Below are positions 17,802 through 27,506 of a stretch of DNA of 64,000 nucleotides, in pieces. Origin of the DNA: Neorhizobium petrolearium (GTDB taxonomy: Bacteria; Pseudomonadota; Alphaproteobacteria; Rhizobiales; Rhizobiaceae); assembly GCF_017873175.1 (NCBI RefSeq), contig NZ_JAGGJW010000001.1:620001-684000 (forward strand), read 5' to 3'. Every line of letters begins with the position of its first letter. The stretch's first letter is position 1. The position numbers and the translations under genes are program-made. Below the pieces are notes generated by a model. The model was not told the DNA's origin and made no database searches. It saw nothing but the letters and a program-made list of their open reading frames with translations.

Positions 17802-18977
17802 ATGGAACAGACCTGGCGCTGGTTCGGACCGGACGATACGGTAACCCTTTCGCATGTGAAGCAAGCGGGCGCGACGGGCATCGTCACCGCGCTGCATCAC
17901 CTGAACGACGGCCGCATCTGGCCGGACGACGAGATTTTGAAGCGCAAGGCGATCATCGAAGAAGCCGGCCTTTCCTGGTCTGTGGTGGAAAGCATCATCG
18001 TCCACGAGGATATCAAGACGCGCACCGGCCGCTACCGCGAACTGATTGACAACTACAAGGCGTCGATCCGCGCCGTCGCCAGGGCGGGCATCAAGACGGT
18101 CTGTTACAATTTCATGGCGATCACCGACTGGACGCGCACCGACCTCGACTATCGCATGCCGCACGGCGGCACGGCGCTGCGCTTCCATATTGTCGAGTTC
18201 TGCGCCTATGACGTCTTCATCCTGAAACGCCCCGGCGCCGAACGGGATCATCCTTCCGACCGGATCGAAAAGGCGGCGGCGTGGCTGAAAACGGCGAGCG
18301 GGAGCGATCTTGCAAGGCTGGAGCGCAACCTCATCGAATGGGTACCCGCGCGCGAATTTGTCTACGACCGGCAGAGCCTCAACCGCATGCTGGATATCTA
18401 CAAGGAACTGTCGGAGAATGGTTTTCGCGAAAACCTCTTCGCCTTCCTCAAGGAGATTATTCCGGTGGCCGAAGAGGCGGGCGTGAGGATGGCGATCCAT
18501 CCGGATGATCCGCCTTTTCCGCTTTTCGGCCTGCCGCGCGTCGTCTGCAAGGCATCCGACGCGCGGGCACCGCTCGCCGCCGTGAAGTCTCCTTCGAACG
18601 GCATAACGCTCTGCACCGGTTCCTACGGTGCCAACCCGGAAAACGATCTGGTCGCCATGGCGAAGGAATTCGGCCCGAATATCCATTTTGCGCACCTGCG
18701 CAACGTCACCAGAGAAGGTGACGGCTCCTTCCACGAGGCCGAGCATCTGGAAGGGGATACGGATATGGTTCGTGTGGTGATGGCACTGATTGCGGAGGAG
18801 AAGCGCCGCAAGGCGGACGGTCGGACGGATTGGCAGATACCCATGCGACCGGACCATGGTCATGCGATCGTCGACGACATAGGCAAGAAGGTCAATCCCG
18901 GCTACTCCTGCATCGGCCGGCTGAAGGGGCTTGCGGAGCTACGCGGCATCATGCGGACGATTGAAGTTCTCGGCTGA
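17802..18977 (+). CDS. uxuA: Mannonate dehydratase
   Basis: Dehydrates D-mannonate to 2-keto-3-deoxygluconate in hexuronate catabolism. The 391-residue length is close to the 394 of Escherichia coli UxuA. Conserved blocks include the N-terminal [56 protein letters not shown] (metal-site His and Asp), HFAHLRNV and MRPDHGHAI. The position after the transporter ATPase, with no gene for glucuronate isomerase or mannonate oxidoreductase nearby, suggests that mannonate arises by another route, perhaps through the flanking Gfo/Idh/MocA dehydrogenase. That step is inference. Confidence 0.92.
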   Translation: MEQTWRWFGPDDTVTLSHVKQAGATGIVTALHHLNDGRIWPDDEILKRKAIIEEAGLSWSVVESIIVHEDIKTRTGRYRELIDNYKASIRAVARAGIKTVCYNFMAITDWTRTDLDYRMPHGGTALRFHIVEFCAYDVFILKRPGAERDHPSDRIEKAAAWLKTASGSDLARLERNLIEWVPAREFVYDRQSLNRMLDIYKELSENGFRENLFAFLKEIIPVAEEAGVRMAIHPDDPPFPLFGLPRVVCKASDARAPLAAVKSPSNGITLCTGSYGANPENDLVAMAKEFGPNIHFAHLRNVTREGDGSFHEAEHLEGDTDMVRVVMALIAEEKRRKADGRTDWQIPMRPDHGHAIVDDIGKKVNPGYSCIGRLKGLAELRGIMRTIEVLG

Positions 18978-18998
18978 AACCATTCCGGGGAGGGGATG

Positions 18999-20000
18999 AT
19001 GGCAAGGTTGAAGGTGGCGATGATCGGGCTCGGCATGGCCTCGGGGCATCATGCCCGCGCACTGCTCGACCTTTCCGACAGGATCGAATGCGTTGCGGCC
19101 TACAGCCGGAGCAATGCCCGGCGCGAAGCATTCGCCACGCAATATCCGATCCAGACGAGCGGCGACCTCGGCGCGATCTTTGCCGACAGAACGATCGAGG
19201 CCGTGCTGATCCTGACGCCTCCGAACACCCATCTGGAGCTCGTCCGGCGAGCCGCGGAAGCCGGCAAGCACATTCTGCTCGAAAAGCCGCTCGATATCTC
19301 CTTTGCGCGCTCCGAAGCGATCGTCCGGACGGCGAGGAAAGCAGGTATCCTGCTCGGCATTGTGCTGCAGAACCGGTTCCGCGCTGCTGCCCTGAAACTC
19401 GACGGGATCGTCGAGTCGGGGCGGCTGGGACAGTTGGTTGAGGCTTCAGCGGCGATCCGCAACTGGCGCCCCCAGAGCTATTACGATGTCGAAGGGCGGG
19501 GCACCCGCGCCCGCGACGGCGGCGGCGTGCTGCTCACCCAGGGCATCCATACGATCGACCTGCTTTTGAGCTATGCCGGCACGCCGAAGGAGGTCTCTTC
19601 CTTCGTCCGCACTACGCCTATCCATAGGATGGAGACGGAAGATCTGGTGACGGCCGCCTTCTCCTTCGAGAACGGCGCGATCGGCACGCTGAATGCCACG
19701 ACCTGCGCCTATCCTGGCTTGGCCGAGCGTATCGAGCTGATCGGCACAAAGGGAACGGCGGTCTTCACCAGCGACAGGCTCGAAGCCGCCTTCGTGGATG
19801 GCACGAGCGTCAGTGAAGGCGGCGAGAAGATTGGCAGCGGGGCAGGCGCCGATCCCATGGCTTTCGGCCACGAGATGCACCGGGCGCTGATGGAAAACTT
19901 CATCGATGCCGTTCAAAACGGCGCAGCGCTCCGCGTCACGGGCGACGATGCACTGAAAGCCCACAGTTTCATCGAAGCGATCCTCGCGGCGAGCCGTTAG
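18999..20000 (+). CDS. Gfo/Idh/MocA-family sugar oxidoreductase
   Basis: A 333-residue NAD(P)-dependent dehydrogenase. The N-terminal Rossmann motif reads VAMIGLGMASGHHARALL, and the catalytic lysine motif is LLEKPLDIS. The C-terminal alpha/beta domain includes DGGGVLLTQGIHTIDLLL, whose histidine is typical for the family. Of two adjacent ATGs, that at 18999 is better spaced from GGGGAGGGG than that at 18996. It is the last gene of the sugar cluster and ends eight bases before the convergent brnA gene. It probably oxidises the pyranose or its derivative; substrate unknown. Confidence 0.88.
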   Translation: MARLKVAMIGLGMASGHHARALLDLSDRIECVAAYSRSNARREAFATQYPIQTSGDLGAIFADRTIEAVLILTPPNTHLELVRRAAEAGKHILLEKPLDISFARSEAIVRTARKAGILLGIVLQNRFRAAALKLDGIVESGRLGQLVEASAAIRNWRPQSYYDVEGRGTRARDGGGVLLTQGIHTIDLLLSYAGTPKEVSSFVRTTPIHRMETEDLVTAAFSFENGAIGTLNATTCAYPGLAERIELIGTKGTAVFTSDRLEAAFVDGTSVSEGGEKIGSGAGADPMAFGHEMHRALMENFIDAVQNGAALRVTGDDALKAHSFIEAILAASR

Positions 20001-20007
20001 GGCTATG

Positions 20008-20322
20008 TCAGAGGCCTGCGGCCTTGCGCAGTTCTTCGGCCATCTTGGTACGCCAGTCCTTGCCCGACGCCTTGAATTTTGCGAGCACGCCTGGATCGAG
20101 CCTGAGCGTCACGGCAACCTTCGGCGCATCGACCCTGGGCCGTCCGCGGGCTGCGATTGCCTTTTCCATTTTCTCCGCGATATCAGGAAAGACTTCCCTG
20201 AAAGGGCGCATGCTTGCGAGTTCTTCTTTCGTCAACGGTGGGCTGTCCACCGCGTCCCAATCTTCCTTGGTATATCCACGTCCGGGTTGGAATTCCCTTT
20301 GCTTCTCTGCCTTGATGTTCAT
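20008..20322 (-). CDS. brnA: BrnA-family antitoxin
   Basis: A 104-residue protein of the BrnA antitoxin family. The C-terminal ribbon-helix-helix-like segment is VAVTLRLDPGVLAKFKASGKDWRTKMAEELRKAAGL. The N-terminal half (YTKEDWDAVDSPPLTKEEL, MRPFREVFPD) is the usual toxin-binding part. The gene overlaps brnT by four bases (ATGA) with the toxin first, the standard order for this type II system. BrnA normally neutralises BrnT and represses the operon with it. Confidence 0.9.
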   Translation of the reverse strand: MNIKAEKQREFQPGRGYTKEDWDAVDSPPLTKEELASMRPFREVFPDIAEKMEKAIAARGRPRVDAPKVAVTLRLDPGVLAKFKASGKDWRTKMAEELRKAAGL

Positions 20323-20567
20323 TCGAGCGAACTCCTTTCATCCCTTCGGGCTGGGCGCATCGAAATAACGGAGATCGCTTCCGACCCAAGGGTCACGTAG
20401 ATCACAACGATCGTTCCATCTCTGAGACGGCCTACGGCCTTGGATCGTCCATCTCTCGCCGGCATCGTGACGCCGGTTAAGAAAAATTCGAAACGAAGGT
20501 CGGCGAAATCGAGCCCGTGTTTTTCGAGATTCACAAGCCGCTTCGGCTCGTCCCAAACAATTTCCAT
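20319..20567 (-). CDS. brnT: BrnT-family toxin
   Basis: An 82-residue putative ribonuclease toxin. It opens with MEIVWDEPKRLVNLEKHGLDF, the BrnT hallmark, and ends with EAISVISMRPARRDER, which contains the family's conserved C-terminal arginines. BrnT has a RelE-like fold and blocks translation by cleaving RNA. The start at 20567 fits the family; a TTG 11 codons upstream is unlikely. A 12-bp palindrome (TTCGT-AC-ACGAA, 20572-20583) just before the start could be the autoregulatory operator. Confidence 0.88.
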   Translation of the reverse strand: MEIVWDEPKRLVNLEKHGLDFADLRFEFFLTGVTMPARDGRSKAVGRLRDGTIVVIYVTLGSEAISVISMRPARRDERSSLE

Positions 20568-20571
20568 ATTA

Positions 20572-20583
20572 TTCGTACACGAA
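20572..20583. promoter_or_regulatory. Candidate BrnTA autoregulatory palindrome
   Basis: TTCGT and ACGAA arms separated by two bases lie five bases before the brnT start codon. Ribbon-helix-helix antitoxins such as BrnA bind short inverted repeats overlapping the toxin promoter. Assignment rests on position and symmetry only. Confidence 0.4.
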
Positions 20584-20641
20584 AAATTGCTGCCCTTCAA
20601 CAGGACGGCAATCTACGTGGTTGAAACTGAATGCAACTACA

Positions 20642-20685
20642 GCATGTCGCGCAAAAGTGTGCGCGGCTTTGCGGCAACGACATGC
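20642..20685. repeat. Rhizobial-type palindromic intergenic repeat, copy 1
   Basis: Outer arms GCATGTCG (20642-20649) and CGACATGC (20678-20685) enclose an inner stem CGCAAA...TTTGCG. It lies 17 bases past the ribB stop. The same outer arms and architecture recur at 51171-51219 and, with a different inner stem, at 31027-31070. Confidence 0.8.
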
Positions 20686-20702
20686 GATGCTTCAAAAGGC
20701 GA

Positions 20703-21803
20703 TCAGCAGATCACGGTCTCGGAAATATTGATGCCGAAACCTTCGAGGCCGACGTAGTGGCGCTCGCTGCGGGTCAGGAGCTTGATGGAGGTGACGCCGA
20801 GATCCTTCAAAATCTGTGCACCAAGGCCGATTTCCAGCCATTCGCTTTCGCGCGCCTGCGCCTCGGCATGACTTTCCTGGTCGTGGCGCAGCTTGCGGCC
20901 ATGATCCTTCTGGCCGACGCCGACGGAGCCTTCGCGCAGGTAGATGACGACGCCGCGCCCCTCTTCTTCAATCTTCGCCATGTAGCGGTCCAGCGGCCTC
21001 TGGGCACCGAAAACGTCGCGGGTGACGTTTTCGAGATGGAGCCGGACGGGAATGTCGACGCCGTCGCGAATGTCGCCGAAGATCACCGCTACATGCTGCA
21101 TCGGGTCCCAGGGAAGAGAATAGGCATGTGCCTTGGCCTCGCCATGCATGGTCTCGATGTCGAAACTGGACTGCAGTTCGATGAGCGTTTCCTTGCGCTG
21201 GCGGTATGCGATGAGATCGGCAACGGAAACCTGCTTCAACTCGTGCTTTGCGGCGAAGTCCGCAACCTGCTGACCGCGGGTCACGGTGCCGTCGTCGTTG
21301 ACGAGCTCGCAGATCACGCCGACTGGCGGCAGGCCTGCGAGCTTGCAGAGGTCGACAGCCGCCTCCGTATGGCCGGAACGCATCAGAACGCCGCCTTCGC
21401 GGGCGATCAGCGGGAAGATGTGGCCGGGCCGTACAAAATCACCGGGGCCAACATTGGGATTGGCCAGGTTGCGGACGGTGAGGGTCCTGTCCTCCGCTGA
21501 AATCCCGGTCGTCGTGCCGTGCTTGAAATCGACGGTGACGGTGAAGGCGGTCGTATGCGCGCTGTCGTTTTCGGCCACCATGGCGTTGAGATTGAGGCGC
21601 TTGGCCTCCTCGCGCGGCATGGGTGCGCAGACGATGCCGGATGTATGGCGCACGATGAAGGCCATCTTGTCCGGCGTGCAATGCACGGCAGCGACGATCA
21701 GGTCGCCCTCATTCTCGCGATCGTCGTCATCGGTAACGACCACGATTTCGCCGGCTTCGAAGGCTCGGATGGCGTCGACGACGCGTTTCTGGTCATAGGC
21801 CAT
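20703..21803 (-). CDS. ribB: 3,4-dihydroxy-2-butanone-4-phosphate synthase with degenerate GTP cyclohydrolase II domain
   Basis: Makes the four-carbon precursor of riboflavin from ribulose 5-phosphate. Residues 1 to about 205 are RibB, with the acidic DDDDRENEGDL motif, RHTSGIVCAPM and RSGHTEAAVDLCKLAG. The C-terminal part (to 366) aligns with GTP cyclohydrolase II, but its zinc-binding cysteines (usual FGSLRCDCG) are replaced: the segment reads VFGAQRPLDRY. The second domain therefore should not hydrolyse GTP. Such RibB plus cryptic RibA-like fusions have been described in Proteobacteria (RibBX). The start at 21803 (MAYDQKR) lies 11 bases after aroC, so the two genes probably share a transcript. 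Confidence 0.92.
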   Translation of the reverse strand: MAYDQKRVVDAIRAFEAGEIVVVTDDDDRENEGDLIVAAVHCTPDKMAFIVRHTSGIVCAPMPREEAKRLNLNAMVAENDSAHTTAFTVTVDFKHGTTTGISAEDRTLTVRNLANPNVGPGDFVRPGHIFPLIAREGGVLMRSGHTEAAVDLCKLAGLPPVGVICELVNDDGTVTRGQQVADFAAKHELKQVSVADLIAYRQRKETLIELQSSFDIETMHGEAKAHAYSLPWDPMQHVAVIFGDIRDGVDIPVRLHLENVTRDVFGAQRPLDRYMAKIEEEGRGVVIYLREGSVGVGQKDHGRKLRHDQESHAEAQARESEWLEIGLGAQILKDLGVTSIKLLTRSERHYVGLEGFGINISETVIC

Positions 21804-21814
21804 GGATGTCGTTC

Positions 21815-22912
21815 CTAAAGAGTGCGCCCGGTTTGTGCCCGATGGCGGAGATAGTGGTCGGCAACGGCGCACGCAACCATGGCCTCGCCGATCGGCACCG
21901 CGCGAATACCGACGCAGGGATCGTGACGACCCTTGGTGCGTACTTCGACATTGTTGCCGTCCGCATCGATCGAATGCCGTTCGGTGAGAATGGAGGAGGT
22001 CGGTTTGATCGCGAAACGGGCGATCACCGCCTCGCCGGTCGAGATGCCACCGAGAATACCTCCGGCGTGATTGGAGAGAAAGATCGGCTTGCCGTCATTG
22101 CCCATGCGCATCTCGTCGGCATTCTCCTCGCCGGAAAGTTCCGCAGCAGCAAAACCCTCGCCGATCTCCACACCCTTGACCGCATTGATCGACATCAGGA
22201 GACCGGCGATATCCTGATCGAGCTTGCCGTAGATCGGAGCACCGAGACCGGCGGGCACACCTTCGGCGATCACTTCCACCACTGCGCCGATCGACGAACC
22301 TGCCTTGCGGATCGAATCCAGATATTCCTCCCAGACCGGCACGATCTGGGCATCGGGGGAAAAGAACGGATTCTGGTCGACCTGCTCCCAATCCCAGTTG
22401 GCGCGGTTGATCCGGTGCTTGCCGATCTGGATCAGCGCGGCACGGACATTGAGCCCCGGAACAACCTTCCGGGCGAGCGCTCCTGCCGCCACGCGGGCGG
22501 CCGTCTCGCGGGCGGACGAGCGTCCGCCGCCGCGATAGTCGCGGATGCCGTATTTCACGTCATAGGTATAGTCCGCGTGTCCCGGGCGGTAGCGGCGTGC
22601 GATCTCGCCATAATCCTTGGAGCGCTGGTCGGTATTCTCGATCAGCATGGAAATCGGTGTGCCGGTTGAGATCATCGTCTCACCGTCCTCATCCATCATT
22701 ACGCCGGATAGCACTTTGACGATATCGTCCTCGCGCCGCTGGGTCACGAAGCGCGACTGGCCGGGCTTTCGCTTGTCCATCCATGCCTGGATTTCGGCTT
22801 GGGTGAAGCGAATGCCGGGCGGGCAGCCGTCAACGACGCAGCCGAGCGCCGGACCATGGCTCTCACCCCAGGTGGTGACGCGGAAAAGGTGACCGAACGT
22901 GTTATGCGACAT
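21815..22912 (-). CDS. aroC: Chorismate synthase
   Basis: Last step of the shikimate pathway: converts EPSP to chorismate using reduced FMN. The 365-residue product starts [20 protein letters not shown], a near-invariant AroC N-terminus. Other hallmarks are [26 protein letters not shown] and [21 protein letters not shown]. The start at 22912 is fixed by this homology; the longer open frame upstream is not protein-like. ribB follows on the same strand, an apt pairing since AroC needs flavin. Confidence 0.97.
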   Translation of the reverse strand: MSHNTFGHLFRVTTWGESHGPALGCVVDGCPPGIRFTQAEIQAWMDKRKPGQSRFVTQRREDDIVKVLSGVMMDEDGETMISTGTPISMLIENTDQRSKDYGEIARRYRPGHADYTYDVKYGIRDYRGGGRSSARETAARVAAGALARKVVPGLNVRAALIQIGKHRINRANWDWEQVDQNPFFSPDAQIVPVWEEYLDSIRKAGSSIGAVVEVIAEGVPAGLGAPIYGKLDQDIAGLLMSINAVKGVEIGEGFAAAELSGEENADEMRMGNDGKPIFLSNHAGGILGGISTGEAVIARFAIKPTSSILTERHSIDADGNNVEVRTKGRHDPCVGIRAVPIGEAMVACAVADHYLRHRAQTGRTL

Positions 22913-23040
22913 GACGTTATAACCGGCTATGGCGGAGTTGGCCTCCCGCCGACTGCTGACGCGGCTGTCATATGGAAAAGGCGGCCATGCGACAAGCTTT
23001 TCTTGCGTGAACGGGTGCCGCCGACGGGTGAACGATGTGT

Positions 23041-26000
23041 CTATGCGGCGGCTTTCCGCCAGCCGGCGAGTGCGGCTTGCGTGAAGTCGCTGAAGGAAAG
23101 CGGCCGGGAGAACGCGTAGCCCTGCAGCAGGTCGCAACCGAGTTCGCGCAATAGGCTCGCATGTTGCATCGTCTCCACGCCTTCCGCCACGGTCTCGACC
23201 CCGAGCGACCGGGCGATGTCGATGATGGAACGGACGAGCGCGCGTTCCTGCGGCGAACTCAGGATCGGCATGACAAGCTGGCGATCGATCTTGAGACGCT
23301 TCGGCTTCAGCTTCAGAAGGCTGACAATCGACGTGTGGCCGGTTCCGAAATCGTCGATCTCGATATCGATGCCAAGTTCCTTGATGCGTTCGAGATTGCG
23401 GGTCGCCGAGTCTTCGCTTTCGTCGAGAAAGATCGATTCCACCAGCTCGAAGGAAATTTCGCCAGGCTCGATCTCCAGGACCTTCAGCGTGTCGATCAGC
23501 GTCTCGTCATGCAGCCTTTTTGAGGAAACATTGACGGAAACCTTGGGGATCCTGATGCCGAGCGCAATCCAGCGCAGTTTGTCCTTCAGCACGGTCTCGA
23601 GCACGATCTGGTCAAGCGTCGCTGAGACGTTGAGGTCCTCGGCGATTTTCAGAAACCGGTCAGGGGTGAGGATTCCGTGATGCGGGTGATTCCAGCGGAT
23701 GAGAGCCTCCACCCCGGTAAACTCGTTGGTCCGGGCGCAGAATTGCGGCTGGTACCAGGTTGCGAACTCGTTGTTGTCGATGCCTGCAAGCACTTCGTCG
23801 GCGGTCCGCTTCTGATTGACGATCTCGGCCTGCAGGTTCTGCGTGAAGAATTCATAGCGGTTGCGACCCATGCCTTTCGCCCGGTAGAGCGCGATGTCGG
23901 CGTTGACCAGGGTGCGGCGCGCATCGACATTAAGGCCGCTCGCCTGGGCAATCCCGATCGAGACACCGCAACGACAGGAAAAGCCCTCGAAATCGATCGG
24001 CTGGTGGAATTCCGCGATGATGCGCTGGGCAAGCTGTGCCATCTGTTCGGCGCTGGAATTGCCGGAGGCAAGGATAACGAATTCGTCGCCGCCGATGCGT
24101 GCGACCACATCCGAGCCGCGGACGTTGCGCGACAGGATGTGTGACGCATGCACCAGCATGGCGTCGCCAGCCGCGTGACCGAGCGTGTCGTTAATCTGCT
24201 TGAAGCGGTCGAGATCGAGATGCAGGATAGAGAATTTCTGCCGCTCGTTCTGGCTGGAACGCGACAGACGATCGAGTTCCATGTCGAGCTTGCGGCGATT
24301 GGCAAGCAGGGTCAGCGGGTCGTGCAGCGAATTGTGCTCGATACGGCTCTTGGCGAGTTCCAGCTCGGCGTTCTTGGCGTCGGCTTCATCTTTGGCGGCC
24401 TTGAGTTGCTGGGTGAGGATCGCGTCCTGGGTGACGTCGAAGGCGATACCGACCACCTTTTTCGTTCCGTCACGAGTCACATGCAGCTTGCCGATCGAGC
24501 GAATATAGCGGATGGAGCCGTCCGGCTGCGGAACACGGGCGACAAGCGGATCGGGGCGGAAGCTGCCCGCAAAATGATAAGAGGTCCGCTTGGCCCTTTC
24601 CCGATCTTCGGGGTGGAGGAGGTTGATCCACTGATCGGCATGGATGCCGCCGTTCGCAAATGGAATGCCATGCAATTGGCACATCCGCTCATCCCAGATC
24701 TCGACATGCGTGACAGGGTTTGATTCCCATATGCCGCAATTGGAGGAGGCAAGTGCGAGATCGAGCTTGGTCGAGAGTTCTTCCAGTTCCTGTTCGCGGT
24801 TCGATAGTTCATCGAGGGCGAGTTCCAGCTCGGCGTTCTTGATGTCGGTGTTTTCCTTGGCGTTCCGCAGCGTCTGCGTCATCACCATGTCGGCAGTCAC
24901 GTCCCAGACGATGCCTGTGGTGCGGTGGGTGCCATTGGCGTTCCGGTAGTTTGCTCCGGCCGATCGCAGATATCGCAGGGCGCCATTCGGCAATTGCACG
25001 CGATAGACCTCGCTGCGCGGCGTGTTGCTGCAGGTGCAGTTGAAGAAATGCGTCTCTGCCGCCGCCCGGTCTTCCGGAAAGATTGAGTTCAGCCAATCAT
25101 TGAGGCGATTGCCTCCGCCGCCGGCATCCTTCCCGTGCAGCTTGGCGGCGCGTTCATCCCAGAAGAGATCGTGATTGTCGCCCGCCACCTCCCAGATGCC
25201 GATATTCGAAGCCTCCATGGCAAGGGTGAAGCGTTGCGAAAGTTCAAGGAGGTTAAGCTCGCGTGCTTTCAGCGCCGCGATATTGCAGTTGCGTTCCGAG
25301 ATAAGCGAAGTCGCGACGAAGATCGGTATGATGATCGCAAGTGCGGCGAGCGCAATCCACAGCCGGACATGCAGTTGGTTCGGCGGTGCGATGTCCCAGC
25401 CGGAATAAGGGACGGCGAGCAGGGTCCAACTAGCGCTCTTCAACGGAACGCTCCATTCCATCGGGGATTGGTCCTCGATGGAATCATCCCCGTAGAAAGC
25501 GAAATATCCGGGTTTGTCGGCGTCGCGCAGAACCACGTTCAGCCATTCGAGATCGATGAGATTAGGGCTTAGGGCCGAGTCTGGAGAGAAAGTGACGCCC
25601 GAAGCTTCCATGAGCCCTTTCTTGTCAATGAGGATCGCGATCGCGCCCCAAAGATCCGCACTTTCATCTTCCGAGGCCACCGGCACGACCAACGTGAGAT
25701 GATTTTCCTGCGTGCCGCTCAGCAGAGAGACCCGGTTGCGGCCTGCGACCGATCTCAGATCGTTTGCAAGACGTGGAAGATCGATGTCCCCGATCGCCTC
25801 CGATGCGCCATCGATGATGCCTTCGCGGGTGACGACTTGGCCGAGACGGAATTCGGGCGCAATCGCGACAGCGGAAAAATGCCTCCAGTTTCGGAACGCC
25901 TTGTCGGCATAATGCTTGAAGGCGGCCGGCGAGCCTTGTGCATCGTTCCTCAATGCGTGGACAAGATGGTCGGCCGTCATAGTGTCGGTCTCGATGCGGG

Positions 26001-26277
26001 ATGCGAGTCGCCGCGCCAGGAGGCTTGCCACCTTTTCCGTCGTCGCTCGCAATTCGCTGCGATGGTCTTCAGTGTTGCGCCGGTCGATGATAACGCCGAT
26101 CGCAATCACCAGCAGCGCGATGACGAATGCGACCATTGTAGGGGCCTTGGTGCTCCGAAAAGGCCGCAGGGATCTGGAAACGGACGGAAGCCGGAATTTC
26201 AATCGCGCAGACCTCTTCGTTAACCTCTGTGATATGGAGAAAAAGCCTATTGGAAGGGAGTTAATTTCCGATTGCAC
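23041..26277 (-). CDS. Membrane CHASE-PAS-PAS-GGDEF-EAL cyclic-di-GMP signalling protein
   Basis: A large sensor (up to 1078 residues). Hydrophobic helices at about 48-65 and 303-325 enclose a periplasmic CHASE-like domain ([15 protein letters not shown]). Two PAS domains follow ([10 protein letters not shown] near 355, [10 protein letters not shown] near 511), each with a helical linker. The diguanylate cyclase motif GGDEF is intact (729-733), and so are the phosphodiesterase motifs EALIRW (857-862) and DDFGTG (975-980). It may therefore both make and degrade cyclic di-GMP. The start is uncertain: GTG at 26277 gives the longest form, and a TTG at 26202 with AGAGG upstream is an alternative. 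The gene stands alone between aroC and a divergent DUF1344 gene. Confidence 0.93.
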   Translation of the reverse strand: MQSEINSLPIGFFSISQRLTKRSARLKFRLPSVSRSLRPFRSTKAPTMVAFVIALLVIAIGVIIDRRNTEDHRSELRATTEKVASLLARRLASRIETDTMTADHLVHALRNDAQGSPAAFKHYADKAFRNWRHFSAVAIAPEFRLGQVVTREGIIDGASEAIGDIDLPRLANDLRSVAGRNRVSLLSGTQENHLTLVVPVASEDESADLWGAIAILIDKKGLMEASGVTFSPDSALSPNLIDLEWLNVVLRDADKPGYFAFYGDDSIEDQSPMEWSVPLKSASWTLLAVPYSGWDIAPPNQLHVRLWIALAALAIIIPIFVATSLISERNCNIAALKARELNLLELSQRFTLAMEASNIGIWEVAGDNHDLFWDERAAKLHGKDAGGGGNRLNDWLNSIFPEDRAAAETHFFNCTCSNTPRSEVYRVQLPNGALRYLRSAGANYRNANGTHRTTGIVWDVTADMVMTQTLRNAKENTDIKNAELELALDELSNREQELEELSTKLDLALASSNCGIWESNPVTHVEIWDERMCQLHGIPFANGGIHADQWINLLHPEDRERAKRTSYHFAGSFRPDPLVARVPQPDGSIRYIRSIGKLHVTRDGTKKVVGIAFDVTQDAILTQQLKAAKDEADAKNAELELAKSRIEHNSLHDPLTLLANRRKLDMELDRLSRSSQNERQKFSILHLDLDRFKQINDTLGHAAGDAMLVHASHILSRNVRGSDVVARIGGDEFVILASGNSSAEQMAQLAQRIIAEFHQPIDFEGFSCRCGVSIGIAQASGLNVDARRTLVNADIALYRAKGMGRNRYEFFTQNLQAEIVNQKRTADEVLAGIDNNEFATWYQPQFCARTNEFTGVEALIRWNHPHHGILTPDRFLKIAEDLNVSATLDQIVLETVLKDKLRWIALGIRIPKVSVNVSSKRLHDETLIDTLKVLEIEPGEISFELVESIFLDESEDSATRNLERIKELGIDIEIDDFGTGHTSIVSLLKLKPKRLKIDRQLVMPILSSPQERALVRSIIDIARSLGVETVAEGVETMQHASLLRELGCDLLQGYAFSRPLSFSDFTQAALAGWRKAAA

Positions 26278-26502
26278 AGCAACCTGGAAACCTCGTGGCC
26301 TTTTGGCGCCGGAAATACTTCACCCGGTCTGACGGAAATTATGCAGTCCGGCCGCAAGGTGCCGCCAGAATCTTGAAAAGCGTTAACTATCAGGTCATTA
26401 CTTGTACCGAAAATGTCATGGTGGCGGGCGATTTTCGCCACAATCCGGGGGCTATCTGTGCATCGAAACAAAACAACCTCGACTTCGCCAAAGGCACCGA
26501 CG

Positions 26503-26763
26503 ATGCGTATCCTGATTGCTGCTCTGCTTACGACGGCCAGCATCTTTTCACCCTTGAACAGCTGGGCGCAAAGCGCGGATGTCGAGGCGACGATCAAGTC
26601 GGTGGATACGAAGGCGTACAGCCTGACGTTGGATGACGGAAAGACCTACAAGGTGCCGGAGGAATTCAACTTCGAAGGGTTGGAGGCAGGCGTGAAGGTG
26701 TTGGTTTTCTACACCGTCGTGGATGGAAATCGGGTCGTCGACGATCTGGAAGTCGTCCAGTAA
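26503..26763 (+). CDS. DUF1344 exported protein
   Basis: An 86-residue small secreted protein. It has a signal peptide (MRILIAALLTTASIFSP, cleavage near SWAQS) and a compact mature domain rich in beta-strand patterns: VEATIKSVDTKAYSLTLDDGKTYKVPEEF. This matches the DUF1344 family, common in rhizobia and of unknown function. The start at 26503 is the ATG at the signal peptide. The gene is divergent from the cyclic-di-GMP protein and about 135 bases from the convergent phosphatase gene. Confidence 0.78.
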   Translation: MRILIAALLTTASIFSPLNSWAQSADVEATIKSVDTKAYSLTLDDGKTYKVPEEFNFEGLEAGVKVLVFYTVVDGNRVVDDLEVVQ

Positions 26764-26897
26764 GCCGAAAACATCAGAAAAGAGTAATTTGAAATATATT
26801 TCGAAGATTGCAGCATCTGCCGGCAATCGGGATCGACTTTAGAAATGCGCAACGTGCAGGTTGGTAGGTTGGAGCAACCTTTCCGGGCGCAGATGCG

Positions 26898-27485
26898 CTA
26901 AAACCATTCCATACGGCTATAGTCCGTATCGATCCTGAGGATCCGGTCCTGCGGAGTGGGGGCGGTGGCTGCGTCATCCTCGGCAAGGTTGCCGATCAGC
27001 CGGAAGAGCGACCGGATGACGCCACCGTGACTGATGCAGACGGTCGGGCCATCGACGGATTGCAGCCATGCGCCGATCCGCCAGCAGAGGATTTCATAGC
27101 TTTCGGCGGTCGTTCCTGGCGGGATGAAGCTCCATTTCTCTCGCGTTCGCGCACGCTTGCGATCCGGGGACATACGGCTGATTTCCTTGAGCGTATGCCC
27201 TTCCCAATCGCCAAAGGAAAGTTCCCTCAGCCGCTCGTCGATTTGATACGCCTCGGGATCAAGGCCCATGGCGGCGCGAAGGAGTTCCATGGTTTCGCGG
27301 GTACGCGACAGGGGGCTTGCGACGAAGGCAAAACCGTCCGCTGCGCCGATCATTTCACGCAACCGCTCGCCGTTGCGCACCGCCTGCGACCGGCCGAGCG
27401 CATTGAGCGGGATGTCTTTCTGGCCTTGAAGCCGCCCTTCGGCATTCCAGTCCGTCTGCCCGTGGCGGATCATGTAGATGAGCAC
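26898..27485 (-). CDS. Histidine phosphatase family protein (phosphoglycerate mutase-like)
   Basis: A 195-residue cytosolic phosphatase of the branch-2/phosphoglycerate mutase superfamily. The phosphohistidine motif is MIRHGQTDWNAEGRLQG near the N-terminus. Further active-site parts are SPLSRTRET, the acidic LRELSFGDWEGHTL, and the second histidine in VCISHGGVIRSL. Such proteins dephosphorylate small phosphoesters; cofactor-dependent mutase activity is less likely for this size class. It lies 21 bases after fabI on the same strand and may be co-transcribed with it. Confidence 0.88.
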   Translation of the reverse strand: MLIYMIRHGQTDWNAEGRLQGQKDIPLNALGRSQAVRNGERLREMIGAADGFAFVASPLSRTRETMELLRAAMGLDPEAYQIDERLRELSFGDWEGHTLKEISRMSPDRKRARTREKWSFIPPGTTAESYEILCWRIGAWLQSVDGPTVCISHGGVIRSLFRLIGNLAEDDAATAPTPQDRILRIDTDYSRMEWF

Positions 27486-27506
27486 GGCAAACGTCCTGAA
27501 AGCCGG

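Noticed and set aside
20703..20720. FMN riboswitch for ribB
   Set aside because: ribB starts 11 bases after the aroC stop, leaving no space for a riboswitch; nothing RFN-like was seen before aroC.
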